Of a DNA stretch of 64,000 nt, positions 52,781 to 61,615 are shown one piece after another. The notes beneath the pieces were generated by a model, which saw nothing but the letters and a program-made list of their open reading frames with translations, was not told the origin of the DNA and ran no database searches. Positions within the stretch are counted from its first letter, which is position 1. The number at the start of each line of letters is the position of its first letter. The position numbers and the translations under genes were made by a program. Source of the stretch: JANSYL01 sp965229695 (lineage in GTDB: Bacteria > Pseudomonadota > Alphaproteobacteria > Rhodobacterales > Rhodobacteraceae); NCBI GenBank assembly GCA_965229695.1, contig OZ245921.1:1674001-1738000 (forward strand), given 5' to 3'.

Positions 52781-53290
52781 ATGACCGATACCAATGGTGG
52801 CGCAGCCCCCGCGGCTGATCCGGCGCAAACGCCCCCTGTGATGCCCAAAATGCAGGTGATGGGCCAATTTGTGCGCGATATGTCGTTTGAAAATATCGCG
52901 GCGCAAAAGGCGATCCAAAGCACGTTGCAGCCCGATATTCAGGTCCAGGTTGCCTTGGATGCGCGCAAACGCGAAGCCGAAGATCAGTTTGATGTGATCA
53001 TGAAGCTGAAGGTCGAGAGCAAAACCAAAGAAGACACGCCGCAGCCTTTGTTCCTGCTAGAACTGGAATATGGCGGCATCTTCAAAGTCGAGAATGTGGC
53101 CAGCGAACAGCTGCACCCGTTCCTTTTGATCGAATGCCCGCGCATGATCTTCCCCTTCGTGCGCCGCATCGTGTCGGACGTGACCCGCGATGGTGGCTAT
53201 CCGCCGCTGAACCTGGATACGATCGATTTCCTGGCGCTGTATCGCCAGCAATTGGCCCAACGCGCTGCGACCCAAAAGGCCGACGCTTGA
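52781..53290 (+). CDS. secB: Protein-export chaperone SecB
   Basis: A 169-residue chaperone that keeps preproteins unfolded and hands them to SecA. FVRDMSFENIAAQKAIQ and LLIECPRMIFPFVRRIVSDVTRDGGYPPLNLDTIDF (in two stretches) are the substrate groove and conserved end region. GGAGAG precedes the ATG at 52781. Its stop abuts that of the convergent dnaQ with no gap. Confidence 0.95.
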   Translation: MTDTNGGAAPAADPAQTPPVMPKMQVMGQFVRDMSFENIAAQKAIQSTLQPDIQVQVALDARKREAEDQFDVIMKLKVESKTKEDTPQPLFLLELEYGGIFKVENVASEQLHPFLLIECPRMIFPFVRRIVSDVTRDGGYPPLNLDTIDFLALYRQQLAQRAATQKADA

Positions 53291-53989
53291 TCAGCTAAAT
53301 TTACGCCAAACCGCATCATCGCCCAATTCGGCAACGAATGCGGCATGGCGTTCCCGCTCCGCCTCGGTCACCCGGGGCGGAAGCTGGGTTGGCCGCGGGC
53401 CTGGTCGCCAATCGGCGGCGTCTGTCGATGTTTTGGATTTGGACGCACCGCTGGCCAAGCCAAAATCCTGCTGGCGACCCCCCGAAAGCTCAAGATAGAC
53501 ATCGGCCAGGATCTCGGAATCGAGCAACGCGCCATGTTTTTCCCGCATCGAATTGTCGATCCCGAACCGGCGGCACAGGGCATCAAGCGAGGCGGGTGAG
53601 CCGGGAAAGCGGCGGCGCGCGATGGCCAGGGTATCGACCGCCTGATCTTCGGGCAAAAGCGGGCGATTGGCCCATTCAAGCTCCGCATTCAGAAAACGCA
53701 TGTCGAAGCTGGCATTGTGGATGACCAGCGGCGCATCCCCCACAAATTCCAGGAACGCATCAGCGATACCGGCAAACAGCGGTTTGTCGGCCAGAAACTC
53801 ATCGCTGATCCCGTGGACCGCGAAGGCTTCGGCTGGCATATCACGTTCGGGATTGATGTATTGGTGATAGGTCTTTCCGGTCGCCACCTGGTTCCACAGC
53901 TCTACCGCGCCAATCTCGACAATGCGGTGACGGGGTGTATCGAAGGGATCAAGGCCGGTGGTTTCCGTATCCAACACGATTTCGCGCAT
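53291..53989 (-). CDS. dnaQ: DNA polymerase III epsilon subunit, proofreading exonuclease
   Basis: A 232-residue 3'–5' exonuclease. ExoI LDTETTGLDP, ExoII HNASFDMRFL and ExoIII-epsilon HGALLDSEIL supply the metal-binding Asp and Glu residues and the catalytic His. A basic linker and a C-terminal polymerase-binding segment (about 185–232) follow. The ATG at 53989 matches the family start MREIVLDTETTG. It starts one base after coaE on the same strand, the end of the maf–aroE–coaE–dnaQ operon that runs away from the putative origin. Confidence 0.94.
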   Translation of the reverse strand: MREIVLDTETTGLDPFDTPRHRIVEIGAVELWNQVATGKTYHQYINPERDMPAEAFAVHGISDEFLADKPLFAGIADAFLEFVGDAPLVIHNASFDMRFLNAELEWANRPLLPEDQAVDTLAIARRRFPGSPASLDALCRRFGIDNSMREKHGALLDSEILADVYLELSGGRQQDFGLASGASKSKTSTDAADWRPGPRPTQLPPRVTEAERERHAAFVAELGDDAVWRKFS

Positions 53990-53990
53990 C

Positions 53991-54584
53991 TTATGTCCCG
54001 GCCTGGTTGGTGAGTTCTGCCACCAAAGTTTCAACCGCCGCTTTGGTTTGTTCAAGCCCATAGGTTTCGATGACATGATCGGCGCGGGCGCGTTTTTCGG
54101 CATCGGGCACTTGCCGGGACAGCAGATCGTGAAACACCTCTTCGGTCATGCCGGGGCGATCCATTACACGGGTTTTTTGCGTTTCGGCATCCACCGTGAC
54201 AACCAAGGTCGCATCCATGCGCTGGTTCCCGCCGGTTTCAAATAGCAGCGGGATGTCGAAGACGATCAACGGCGCCTTTTGATGTGCGCGCGCGAATGCG
54301 GCCCGATCTGCAGCCACCAATGGGTGAACGATGGCTTCTATCTGTTTCAGCAAATCGGGTATTTTGGCGATTTCAGCCTTTAGAACGGAACGGTCCACAG
54401 CCCCATCGACAATTGCTGTTGGAACAAGCTGGCCTAGGGGGCCAACAGCACCCCCGTCTTTGGCGTAGAGCGCGTGCACCGCCGCGTCCGCATCCCAAAC
54501 CGGCACGCCAAGGTCGCGGAACATCTGTGCGGTCGTGGATTTCCCCATCCCGATGGAGCCGGTCAGGCCCAAACGTATCGTCAT
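53991..54584 (-). CDS. coaE: Dephospho-CoA kinase
   Basis: A 197-residue kinase that completes CoA synthesis. LTGSIGMGKSTTAQMF at about 7–22 is the P-loop, VPVWDADAAVH follows, and IPLLFETGGNQRMDATLVV is the typical lid and core segment. It overlaps aroE by 4 bases and lies one base from dnaQ. Confidence 0.94.
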   Translation of the reverse strand: MTIRLGLTGSIGMGKSTTAQMFRDLGVPVWDADAAVHALYAKDGGAVGPLGQLVPTAIVDGAVDRSVLKAEIAKIPDLLKQIEAIVHPLVAADRAAFARAHQKAPLIVFDIPLLFETGGNQRMDATLVVTVDAETQKTRVMDRPGMTEEVFHDLLSRQVPDAEKRARADHVIETYGLEQTKAAVETLVAELTNQAGT

Positions 54585-55417
54585 GACCCCAGAACCGCCT
54601 GGCGCAGATCATCATCAACCATGGGGGTGTAACCGAACCAACGTTCAAATCCTGGCACGGCCTGATGGAGTAGCATACCCAACCCGTCCACGGTTTCGCA
54701 TCCGAGCAAGCGCGCCTGCTTCAGAAGCTCGGTTTCGAGCGGGGCATAGACGATATCCGTCACAACGGTCGGCGGCGTGAGCTGGGACAGATCGATGTTA
54801 AGGGGCGGGTGCCCCACCATCCCCAGGGAGGTTGTGTTCACGATAAGCGTTGCAACCCCAACCAGGTTTGGAATCTGCGTCCAATCGCGGGGTTCGACGC
54901 GGGCGCCAAATTGCTCTTTCAGCCCATCTGCCCGTGCACGGGTGCGGTTGGCGACATAGACCGTTGGTGCACCGTCCGAAATCAGGGCCGAAACGATGGC
55001 CTTTGCCGCACCGCCAGAGCCAAGGACCAAGGCGGGGCCGGATTTGGCAGTCCAACCGTCGAGGTGCTGCCGGATATTGGCCAAGAACCCCAACCCGTCG
55101 GTATTATCCGCCTGCACGCGCCCATTTTCCAGGAAGGTCAGCGTGTTCGCGGCCCCGATCAGCGCGGCGCGATCCGTTACGGTATCGGCCAATGACAGCA
55201 CGTGTTCTTTATGCGGGATGGTCACATTTGCCCCGACAAACCCGAGCTTCGGCAGCATTTTCAACGAGTCAGCCAAGTTGTCATGGCTGATATGAAGCGG
55301 CACGTAATGGCCGGGCAGATCGTAGCGACGCAGCCAGTGCCCATGCAGTTGCGGCGACCGCGAATGGGCAATGGGATCGCCGATCACGGCGGCAAGGGGG
55401 ATGTTTGGGCGCGTCAT
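54581..55417 (-). CDS. aroE: Shikimate dehydrogenase
   Basis: A 278-residue NADP-dependent enzyme of aromatic amino acid synthesis. IGDPIAHSRSPQLHG (about 12–26) binds shikimate, NVTIPHKEH has the catalytic Lys, VLGSGGAAKAIV is the NADP loop and GLGMLLHQAVPGFERW closes the active site. The ATG overlaps the maf stop by 4 bases, and the stop overlaps coaE by 4. Confidence 0.94.
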   Translation of the reverse strand: MTRPNIPLAAVIGDPIAHSRSPQLHGHWLRRYDLPGHYVPLHISHDNLADSLKMLPKLGFVGANVTIPHKEHVLSLADTVTDRAALIGAANTLTFLENGRVQADNTDGLGFLANIRQHLDGWTAKSGPALVLGSGGAAKAIVSALISDGAPTVYVANRTRARADGLKEQFGARVEPRDWTQIPNLVGVATLIVNTTSLGMVGHPPLNIDLSQLTPPTVVTDIVYAPLETELLKQARLLGCETVDGLGMLLHQAVPGFERWFGYTPMVDDDLRQAVLGS

Positions 55418-56007
55418 TCTGCCAGCCAACCCCGCAATCGAAAGAAAGACAAGAGGGGGAGGAGGGGGAGACCAAGGACTGAAAACCAATCCCCGTCGAT
55501 GCGGTGAAATAGCTGCGCGCCGAGGCCTTCGGCGTGGTAGGCGCCCACGCTGTCCGATACCTCCGGCCAGGCGCGGTCGAGATAGGCGTCGATCTCGCTG
55601 TCGCGAAGCGGGTGCATAGACAGTTTAACCTCGGACACGAAGCGCCAAATCGGCTCCCCCTGATCATAGAGGACAGCAGCGGAAAACAAGGAATGCTGTT
55701 TGCCTTGAAGGCGCGAAAGCTGCGCCGCTGCGGCCGTTCGGTCGGCGGGCTTTTCGAAAATCTCGGTGCCAAGCGCAAGGATTTGATCACTGCCAAGAAC
55801 ACGGCTGTCAGGGTGCTTTTGCGCGATCCGTTTGGCTTTGCCCTCCGCCAGTGCGTCGGCAATATCGCGCGGAGAAACTTGGTCAAAGGCGAGGCTGTCG
55901 CGGATCGCAGCCTCATCAATGCGGGCGGGTGCAACCTGAAAGCTAAGCCCGGCCGCCTCCAGCATGGAGCGGCGCGTCGGGGAAGCGGATGCCAGGATAA
56001 AAGACAT
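55414..56007 (-). CDS. maf: Maf-like nucleotide pyrophosphatase
   Basis: A 197-residue Maf/YceF/YhdE-family enzyme that hydrolyses non-standard or normal nucleoside triphosphates. The start SFILASASPTRRSMLEAAGL has the conserved SxSPRR-type loop (here SPTRR), and VLGSDQIL the catalytic Asp. Its substrates may be m7GTP, dTTP or UTP. First gene of the maf–aroE–coaE–dnaQ operon; the putative replication origin lies directly upstream. Confidence 0.9.
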   Translation of the reverse strand: MSFILASASPTRRSMLEAAGLSFQVAPARIDEAAIRDSLAFDQVSPRDIADALAEGKAKRIAQKHPDSRVLGSDQILALGTEIFEKPADRTAAAAQLSRLQGKQHSLFSAAVLYDQGEPIWRFVSEVKLSMHPLRDSEIDAYLDRAWPEVSDSVGAYHAEGLGAQLFHRIDGDWFSVLGLPLLPLLSFFRLRGWLAE

Positions 56008-56450
56008 ATTCTTGTGAGTTATCCGTTGGAAAACTGACTGAAGATCGTGTTTGCAGGTGGGGCGAAGAAAAGCGGCTGCATGTCAGTGACCATGGATCGG
56101 GCTCCTATGCGCAAAACCAACAGCCAGTTTCCCTGTGAAGCATTTGTTCCAAGCTTATCCATGGTGAGGCAAAAACCTTGACCCTTTCAGATAGAAATCC
56201 ACAGGTTTTTGTCGAGCAATCTTTCTCTATCTATATGTTTTTATTTATGTATTTCATGTTTCCTATGCAGTGGATCGTTTTTGGGCGGGGATGGTGCAAG
56301 TCTGGATGCCTTGTGAGCCAATCAGTTATCCCCGCCATCCACAGAACAACAACCACATCATCTTTCTTTCTATATATATTTTATTATATGGATTTATGCG
56401 CTGAACGAGCCGCGCTTGACACAAGCCGCTCAGCTGCCTAGCTACCCATG
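56008..56450. other. Putative chromosomal replication origin (oriC)
   Basis: About 440 bp free of genes between the divergent maf and rho, and far richer in A and T than any other part of the window. DnaA-box-like sequences: TTATCCGTT (56019), TTATCCATG (56155), AAATCCACA (56195), TTATCCCCG (56326) and CCATCCACA (56335), the last two head to tail. Two AT-rich stretches lie at 56217–56270 and 56359–56400, candidates for the unwinding element. The parAB genes and parS sites lie within 7 kb. Exact matches to TTATCCACA are absent, so the borders and boxes are provisional. Confidence 0.72.
56416..56444 (+). promoter_or_regulatory. Candidate sigma-70-type promoter of rho
   Basis: TTGACA at 56416–56421, then a 17-base spacer, then TAGCTA at 56439–56444. 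The -35 is perfect, the -10 weak. It would give a leader of about 75 bases before the rho ATG at 56528. Confidence 0.45.
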
Positions 56451-56527
56451 CGTCACCGTCCGGTGATGAAACCTCATTTTTACATAGAAGATTGGATCGC
56501 GGCTGTCGCGGTCTGGCTGGTGGTTCC

Positions 56528-57799
56528 ATGACAGAGTCCATTTTGAAGCTTGCTGATCTGAAAGCGAAGTCGCCCAAAGACCTTTTGGCGATGGCCGAAG
56601 AGCTGGAAATCGAGAACGCCTCGACCATGCGCAAAGGCGACATGATGTTCGAGATCCTGCGTGAGCGGGCGGATGAAGGCTGGGAAATCTCTGGCGATGG
56701 TGTTTTGGAGGTGTTGCAGGACGGGTTTGGGTTCTTGCGGTCGCCCGAGGCGAACTATCTGCCGGGCCCCGATGATATCTATGTTTCGCCCGATATGATC
56801 CGCCAGCATTCGCTGCGCACGGGTGATACGGTAGAAGGTGTGATTGTTGCACCGAAAGAGACCGAGCGATATTTCGCCTTGGTCAAAGTGCAGGCGATCA
56901 ACTTTGGCGATCCGCAGAAAGCGAAGCACAAGATCGCCTTTGACAACCTGACGCCGCTTTACCCCGATGAACGTCTGACGATGGAGATCGAGGATCCGAC
57001 GATCAAGGATCGCTCGGCACGGATCATTGATCTGGTTGCCCCAATCGGCAAAGGCCAGCGGTCGCTGATCGTGGCACCCCCACGGACGGGGAAAACCGTG
57101 CTGTTGCAGAACATCGCAACCTCGATCGAAAAGAACCATCCGGAATGCTATTTGATTGTTCTGCTGATCGATGAACGGCCCGAAGAGGTGACGGATATGC
57201 AGCGCTCGGTGAAGGGTGAGGTCATCTCTTCGACCTTCGATGAACCGGCGACGCGGCATGTTGCTGTCTCGGAGATGGTGATTGAAAAGGCCAAGAGGTT
57301 GGTCGAACACAAGCGCGATGTGGTGATTTTGCTCGACTCGATCACGCGTTTGGGCCGGGCGTTCAACACGGTTGTGCCAAGCTCGGGCAAAGTTCTGACC
57401 GGTGGTGTTGATGCGAACGCGCTGCAGCGTCCCAAGCGTTTCTTTGGCGCGGCGCGGAATATCGAGGAAGGGGGTTCTTTAACCATCATTGCCACCGCCT
57501 TGATCGATACCGGTAGCCGCATGGATGAGGTGATCTTTGAAGAATTCAAAGGCACTGGTAACTCCGAGATTGTTCTGGATCGTAAAGTGGCGGATAAGCG
57601 CGTCTTCCCGGCGATGGACATCCTGAAATCCGGCACCCGGAAAGAGGATTTGCTGGTAGATAAGGGTGATCTGCAAAAGACCTATGTGCTGCGGCGGATT
57701 CTGAACCCGATGGGCACGACGGACGCGATCGAGTTCCTGATTTCGAAGCTGAAACAGACCAAGACCAATTCTGAATTCTTCGATTCAATGAACGCATAG
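56528..57799 (+). CDS. rho: Transcription termination factor Rho
   Basis: A 423-residue hexameric RNA helicase. Residues 1–50 form the N-terminal helix bundle, 55–130 the cold-shock-like RNA-binding domain (DGFGFLRSPEANYLPGPDDIY), followed by Walker A APPRTGKTVLLQNIA, Walker B VVILLDSITRL, the Q-loop region and the R-loop GGVDANALQRPKRFFGAARN. It is the first gene to the right of the putative origin. mnmE begins 12 bp after its stop. Confidence 0.96.
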   Translation: MTESILKLADLKAKSPKDLLAMAEELEIENASTMRKGDMMFEILRERADEGWEISGDGVLEVLQDGFGFLRSPEANYLPGPDDIYVSPDMIRQHSLRTGDTVEGVIVAPKETERYFALVKVQAINFGDPQKAKHKIAFDNLTPLYPDERLTMEIEDPTIKDRSARIIDLVAPIGKGQRSLIVAPPRTGKTVLLQNIATSIEKNHPECYLIVLLIDERPEEVTDMQRSVKGEVISSTFDEPATRHVAVSEMVIEKAKRLVEHKRDVVILLDSITRLGRAFNTVVPSSGKVLTGGVDANALQRPKRFFGAARNIEEGGSLTIIATALIDTGSRMDEVIFEEFKGTGNSEIVLDRKVADKRVFPAMDILKSGTRKEDLLVDKGDLQKTYVLRRILNPMGTTDAIEFLISKLKQTKTNSEFFDSMNA

Positions 57800-57811
57800 G
57801 GCGTTTGAACC

Positions 57812-59101
57812 ATGGAGACGATCTTTGCCCTGGCCACGGCGCGGGTGAAATCGGGCGTTGCGGTGCTGCGTGTGTCGGGGCCGCGTGCCTTCGATATTGG
57901 TCGCATGCTTTCTAAAATCGAACCCGAGCCAGGATCGGTTCAATACTGCGCGTTTCGTGCTGGCGATGGGTCTGCCTTGGATCGCGGGCTGATGCTGTCC
58001 TTTGTTGGTCCGCACAGCTTTACCGGCGAAGATGTGGTCGAGTTTCAAATCCATGGAAGCCTGGCGATTGTCGAAGCCTTCGAGAAGGAGATTCTGGCGA
58101 CGCAACTGGCGCGGTTTGCCGAAGCGGGTGAATTTACAAGGCGTGCGTTGGAGAATGGGCGCCTGGACTTGGCGCATGTGGAGGGACTCGCGGAACTGAT
58201 CGATGCCGAGACCGAGGCACAGCGGCAGCAGGCCCAAGGTTTGATCGAAGGGCGGCTGAGAACGGTTGCCAATGACTTGCGGCAGGAATTGATTGGTGCG
58301 CTGTCGCTTTTGGAAAGCACAATTGATTTCGCGGATGAAGAGGTGCCGCAGGATCAAGCGGAAGATATCCGTGCGCGGCTTTTATCTGTTTCAGAAATCT
58401 TGAGGACCGAGATCGCAGGGTCCCAGGTGGCGGAGCGCGTCACCCATGGGTTTGTCGTTGCGATTCTTGGCGCGCCGAATGTCGGAAAGTCGACCTTGCT
58501 GAACCGCATTGCCGGGCGAGATATTGCAATCACCTCCGAGATTGCGGGAACGACGCGGGATATTATCGAGTTGCGGACGGACCTTTGGGGTTTGCCGGTC
58601 ACCTTTCTGGATACCGCTGGGCTGCGGGATGCGACGGATACGGTGGAGGCGATTGGCGTGAGTCGCGCATTGGATCGCGCGCGCAAGGCCGATCTGCGGA
58701 TTTTTCTGCGCGGTCCAGAGATGTCGGACGCGGCGATGGAAGTTGGCCCAGATGATTTGGCGGTTCAGTCAAAAAGCGATCTTGGGGCGCCGGGTGCATC
58801 GCGGTCGGTCTCTGGGCTGACGGGAGACGGCGTTGATGCTTTGATGTCGGAGGTCCACCGGATTTTACAGGATCGGGTGAAGATTGTCGGCGGCGCAACA
58901 AATGAACGGCATCGTCTGGCGCTGGAGGACGGGTTGTCCTATGTGACCTCGGCTTTGGAGCGCTTGCCGGGGGCGGGCGACAGTGAATTTCTTGCCGAGG
59001 ATATCCGCGGTGCGGTACATGCTTTGAATGCGCTTGTCGGGGCGGTGGACGTGGAAACCGTTCTAGGCGAGATTTTCGGGCGATTTTGTATCGGGAAGTA
59101 G
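57812..59101 (+). CDS. mnmE: tRNA modification GTPase MnmE
   Basis: With MnmG makes the 5-carboxymethylaminomethyl group on wobble U34. The 429-residue protein has an N-terminal folate-binding domain (SGVAVLRVSGPRA), a helical region, a G domain with GAPNVGKSTLLNRI, TTRDI and DTAGLRD (about 225–340), and the C-terminal FCIGK with the catalytic Cys. The stop lies 2 bases before the mnmG start codon. Confidence 0.95.
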   Translation: METIFALATARVKSGVAVLRVSGPRAFDIGRMLSKIEPEPGSVQYCAFRAGDGSALDRGLMLSFVGPHSFTGEDVVEFQIHGSLAIVEAFEKEILATQLARFAEAGEFTRRALENGRLDLAHVEGLAELIDAETEAQRQQAQGLIEGRLRTVANDLRQELIGALSLLESTIDFADEEVPQDQAEDIRARLLSVSEILRTEIAGSQVAERVTHGFVVAILGAPNVGKSTLLNRIAGRDIAITSEIAGTTRDIIELRTDLWGLPVTFLDTAGLRDATDTVEAIGVSRALDRARKADLRIFLRGPEMSDAAMEVGPDDLAVQSKSDLGAPGASRSVSGLTGDGVDALMSEVHRILQDRVKIVGGATNERHRLALEDGLSYVTSALERLPGAGDSEFLAEDIRGAVHALNALVGAVDVETVLGEIFGRFCIGK

Positions 59102-59103
59102 AG

Positions 59104-60978
59104 GTGTTTCACGTGGAACATTCCAACTTCGATGTTGTGGTGATTGGCGGCGGCCATGCGGGGACAGAGGCAGCTTTTGCTTCCGCGCGGGCTGGGGCGC
59201 GTGTCGCGCTTATCACCCTGAACGAGGGTGCTATCGGCGTTATGTCCTGCAACCCGGCGATTGGCGGGTTGGGCAAAGGGCATTTGGTTCGCGAAATCGA
59301 CGCCTTGGGCGGGTTGATGGGCTTGGCTGCGGATAGGTCGGGCATTCAGTTTCGTCTTTTGAACCGTCGTAAAGGGCCGGCTGTTCAAGGGCCGCGGACG
59401 CAATCGGATCGGGCGCTCTATCGGCAAGCGGCTCAGGATATGGTGCGCGAGCAGAAAAATATCCGGGTGGTTCAGGGGGAGGTGACGGACCTTCTGATGA
59501 ATGACGGGCATCTTTGCGGTGTGCTGTTGGCCGATGGGTCTGAAGTAACGGCAAAATCGGTTGTTCTAACTGCGGGTACATTTTTGCGCGGCATCGTGCA
59601 TATCGGCGATGAATCGCGACCAGGCGGGCGGATCGATGATAAACCCTCTATCGCGCTGGCGGTCCGGATTGCCGATCTGGGGTTAAAGCTTGGCCGCCTA
59701 AAAACCGGAACACCGCCCCGGATTCTGAGCCAATCCATTGATTGGGATGGGCTTGAACAACAACCGGCCGACGATGACCCGGTGATGTTTTCCTTTCTGT
59801 CAAAGGGGCCGAGTGCACGGCAGATTGCCTGCGGGATTACGCATACCAATGCGAAGACGCATGAGATTATCGAGGCGAACCTGCATCGGTCAGCGATGTA
59901 TGGCGGCCATATCGAGGGCACCGGCCCGCGCTACTGCCCGTCGATCGAAGATAAGGTGGTGCGCTTCGCCGAAAAAACCTCCCATCAAGTTTTCCTGGAG
60001 CCCGAGGGCTTGGAGAGCGATCTGGTCTATCCCAATGGGATTTCCACTTCGTTGCCGATTGAGATTCAGTACGATTATGTTCGCAGCATCCGCGGTTTAG
60101 AACGGGCCGAGATCAAGCAGCCGGGTTATGCGGTTGAATACGACTTTGTCGATCCACGGGCGCTGGATGCGACGTTGCAATTGCGGATGCTGCCCGGCCT
60201 CTATTTGGCGGGGCAAATCAATGGCACCACAGGCTATGAAGAGGCGGCGGCCCAAGGTTTGATTGCCGGTCTCAATGCGGCGTTCGCCGTACAAGGTCGT
60301 GACCCGCTGATCCTGGATCGCAAAGATGCCTATATCGGTGTGCTTATCGATGACCTGATCACCAAAGGCGTTACCGAACCCTATCGCATGTTCACCTCTC
60401 GTGCCGAATACCGCCTGATGCTTCGCGCTGATAACGCCGACCAAAGACTGACGCCAAAGGCGATCGAGTTGGATCTTGCGGACGACACCCGCCACCGTGC
60501 TTTCAGCGAAAAGCTGGAACGGCTGGACCGAGGCCGGAGCATCCTGAGTGCCGAAGGGTTCAGCCCGCAGGAGGTCTCCAAGCACGGCATTGAGCTCAAC
60601 CAAGATGGCCGCCGCCGCTCAGGGCTGGAGTTGTTGGCTTTGCCGGATATCGAGCTTTCCGATCTGGAATCCTTGATCCCTGACGTAGAACTCATCGATC
60701 CGTCGATCCGCCAAGATTTGAAAACCGAAGCGACTTACAAAACCTATGTCGACCGCCAGAAGAAGGCGATTGAAACGCTCAAGCGGGACGAGGGCCGCAA
60801 GATACCAGGCGATTTTGATTACGCTGAGCTGAGCGGCCTCTCGAATGAACTTCGGTCGAAGCTCGAATTGGTACGACCAGGCTCCCTTGGCCAGGCTGGG
60901 CGCATCGAGGGTATGACTCCGGCCGCGCTGACCCTGATCCTGTCAAATCTGGTGCGCAATGATCGTCGGTCCGCCTAG
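59104..60978 (+). CDS. mnmG: tRNA uridine 5-carboxymethylaminomethyl modification enzyme MnmG
   Basis: FAD-dependent partner of MnmE. The 624-residue protein has VVVIGGGHAGTEAA as the FAD loop, SCNPAIGGLGKGHLVREIDALGG (two stretches), and MFTSRAEYRLMLRADNAD, the GidA signature. The likely start is a GTG at 59104, with GGGAAG six bases before it; a TTG at 59086 would add six residues. The start codon and the next four codons (encoding FHVEH) coincide with a near-perfect parS site. Stop overlaps the rsmG start by 20 bases. Confidence 0.95.
   Translation: MFHVEHSNFDVVVIGGGHAGTEAAFASARAGARVALITLNEGAIGVMSCNPAIGGLGKGHLVREIDALGGLMGLAADRSGIQFRLLNRRKGPAVQGPRTQSDRALYRQAAQDMVREQKNIRVVQGEVTDLLMNDGHLCGVLLADGSEVTAKSVVLTAGTFLRGIVHIGDESRPGGRIDDKPSIALAVRIADLGLKLGRLKTGTPPRILSQSIDWDGLEQQPADDDPVMFSFLSKGPSARQIACGITHTNAKTHEIIEANLHRSAMYGGHIEGTGPRYCPSIEDKVVRFAEKTSHQVFLEPEGLESDLVYPNGISTSLPIEIQYDYVRSIRGLERAEIKQPGYAVEYDFVDPRALDATLQLRMLPGLYLAGQINGTTGYEEAAAQGLIAGLNAAFAVQGRDPLILDRKDAYIGVLIDDLITKGVTEPYRMFTSRAEYRLMLRADNADQRLTPKAIELDLADDTRHRAFSEKLERLDRGRSILSAEGFSPQEVSKHGIELNQDGRRRSGLELLALPDIELSDLESLIPDVELIDPSIRQDLKTEATYKTYVDRQKKAIETLKRDEGRKIPGDFDYAELSGLSNELRSKLELVRPGSLGQAGRIEGMTPAALTLILSNLVRNDRRSA
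59105..59120. promoter_or_regulatory. parS-like site at the mnmG start codon
   Basis: TGTTTCACGTGGAACA, one mismatch from the consensus TGTTTCACGTGAAACA. It begins one base into the GTG start codon of mnmG. ParB binding here could influence mnmG translation or transcription as well as segregation. Confidence 0.8.
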
Positions 60979-61615
60979 GTCATTGGCGGGCACGGGCGAT
61001 ATCGGCATCGATGTTTCACGTGAAACAGAGGTGCGCCTGAAAACTTACTTGGACTTGCTGACCAAGTGGCAGCGCAAGATCAACCTGGTTTCCCCCAACA
61101 CGATCCAAGATGCTTGGCGGCGGCATTTCCTCGACTCGCTACAGATCATTCCCCACATCCCGCCCGCGACCCAACACTGGCTCGATTTCGGCAGCGGTGC
61201 GGGGTTTCCCGGATTGGTCGGGGCCATTGTTCTGCAGGACATCGCCCCACAAACCAAAGTGACCCTCATAGAAAGCGACGCGCGGAAATGCAGCTTTTTG
61301 CGAGAGGTTGCCCGCCAGACCAACACCGCCGTTACCGTTCTCACGGCCCGTATCGAAAGCGCTCAAACCCAACCCGCCGACCTTATCACTGCGCGGGCTT
61401 TGGCCCCCCTCGACCGGTTGCTGGAGTTTTCCAAGCCACATCTGATGCAAGGCGGCCTCGGCTTATTTCCAAAAGGCGCGCGCTACCTGGAAGAGCTTGC
61501 CACCGCGCAGCAGCGATGGCAGTTCAAATATGACGCTATTCAAAGCCAGACGTCGCAAGACTCGGTGATTTTGAAAATCAGAGAGATCTCAGATGAGCCA
61601 ACCGGGCAAAGCTAA
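60959..61615 (+). CDS. rsmG: 16S rRNA m7G527 methyltransferase
   Basis: A 218-residue SAM-dependent methyltransferase. DFGSGAGFPGL at about 76–86 is the SAM-binding loop, LIESDARKCSFLREV follows, and LITARALAPLDRLLEF marks the catalytic side. The ATG at 60959 lies inside the mnmG end. The codons for DVSRETE (about 18–24) form the perfect parS site. Its end overlaps parA by 23 bases. Confidence 0.93.
   Translation: MIVGPPRSLAGTGDIGIDVSRETEVRLKTYLDLLTKWQRKINLVSPNTIQDAWRRHFLDSLQIIPHIPPATQHWLDFGSGAGFPGLVGAIVLQDIAPQTKVTLIESDARKCSFLREVARQTNTAVTVLTARIESAQTQPADLITARALAPLDRLLEFSKPHLMQGGLGLFPKGARYLEELATAQQRWQFKYDAIQSQTSQDSVILKIREISDEPTGQS
61012..61027. promoter_or_regulatory. parS centromere site inside rsmG
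   Basis: TGTTTCACGTGAAACA, a perfect 16-bp palindrome identical to the consensus ParB-binding site. It lies within rsmG codons, 580 bp before parA and about 4.6 kb from the putative origin. Confidence 0.95.
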
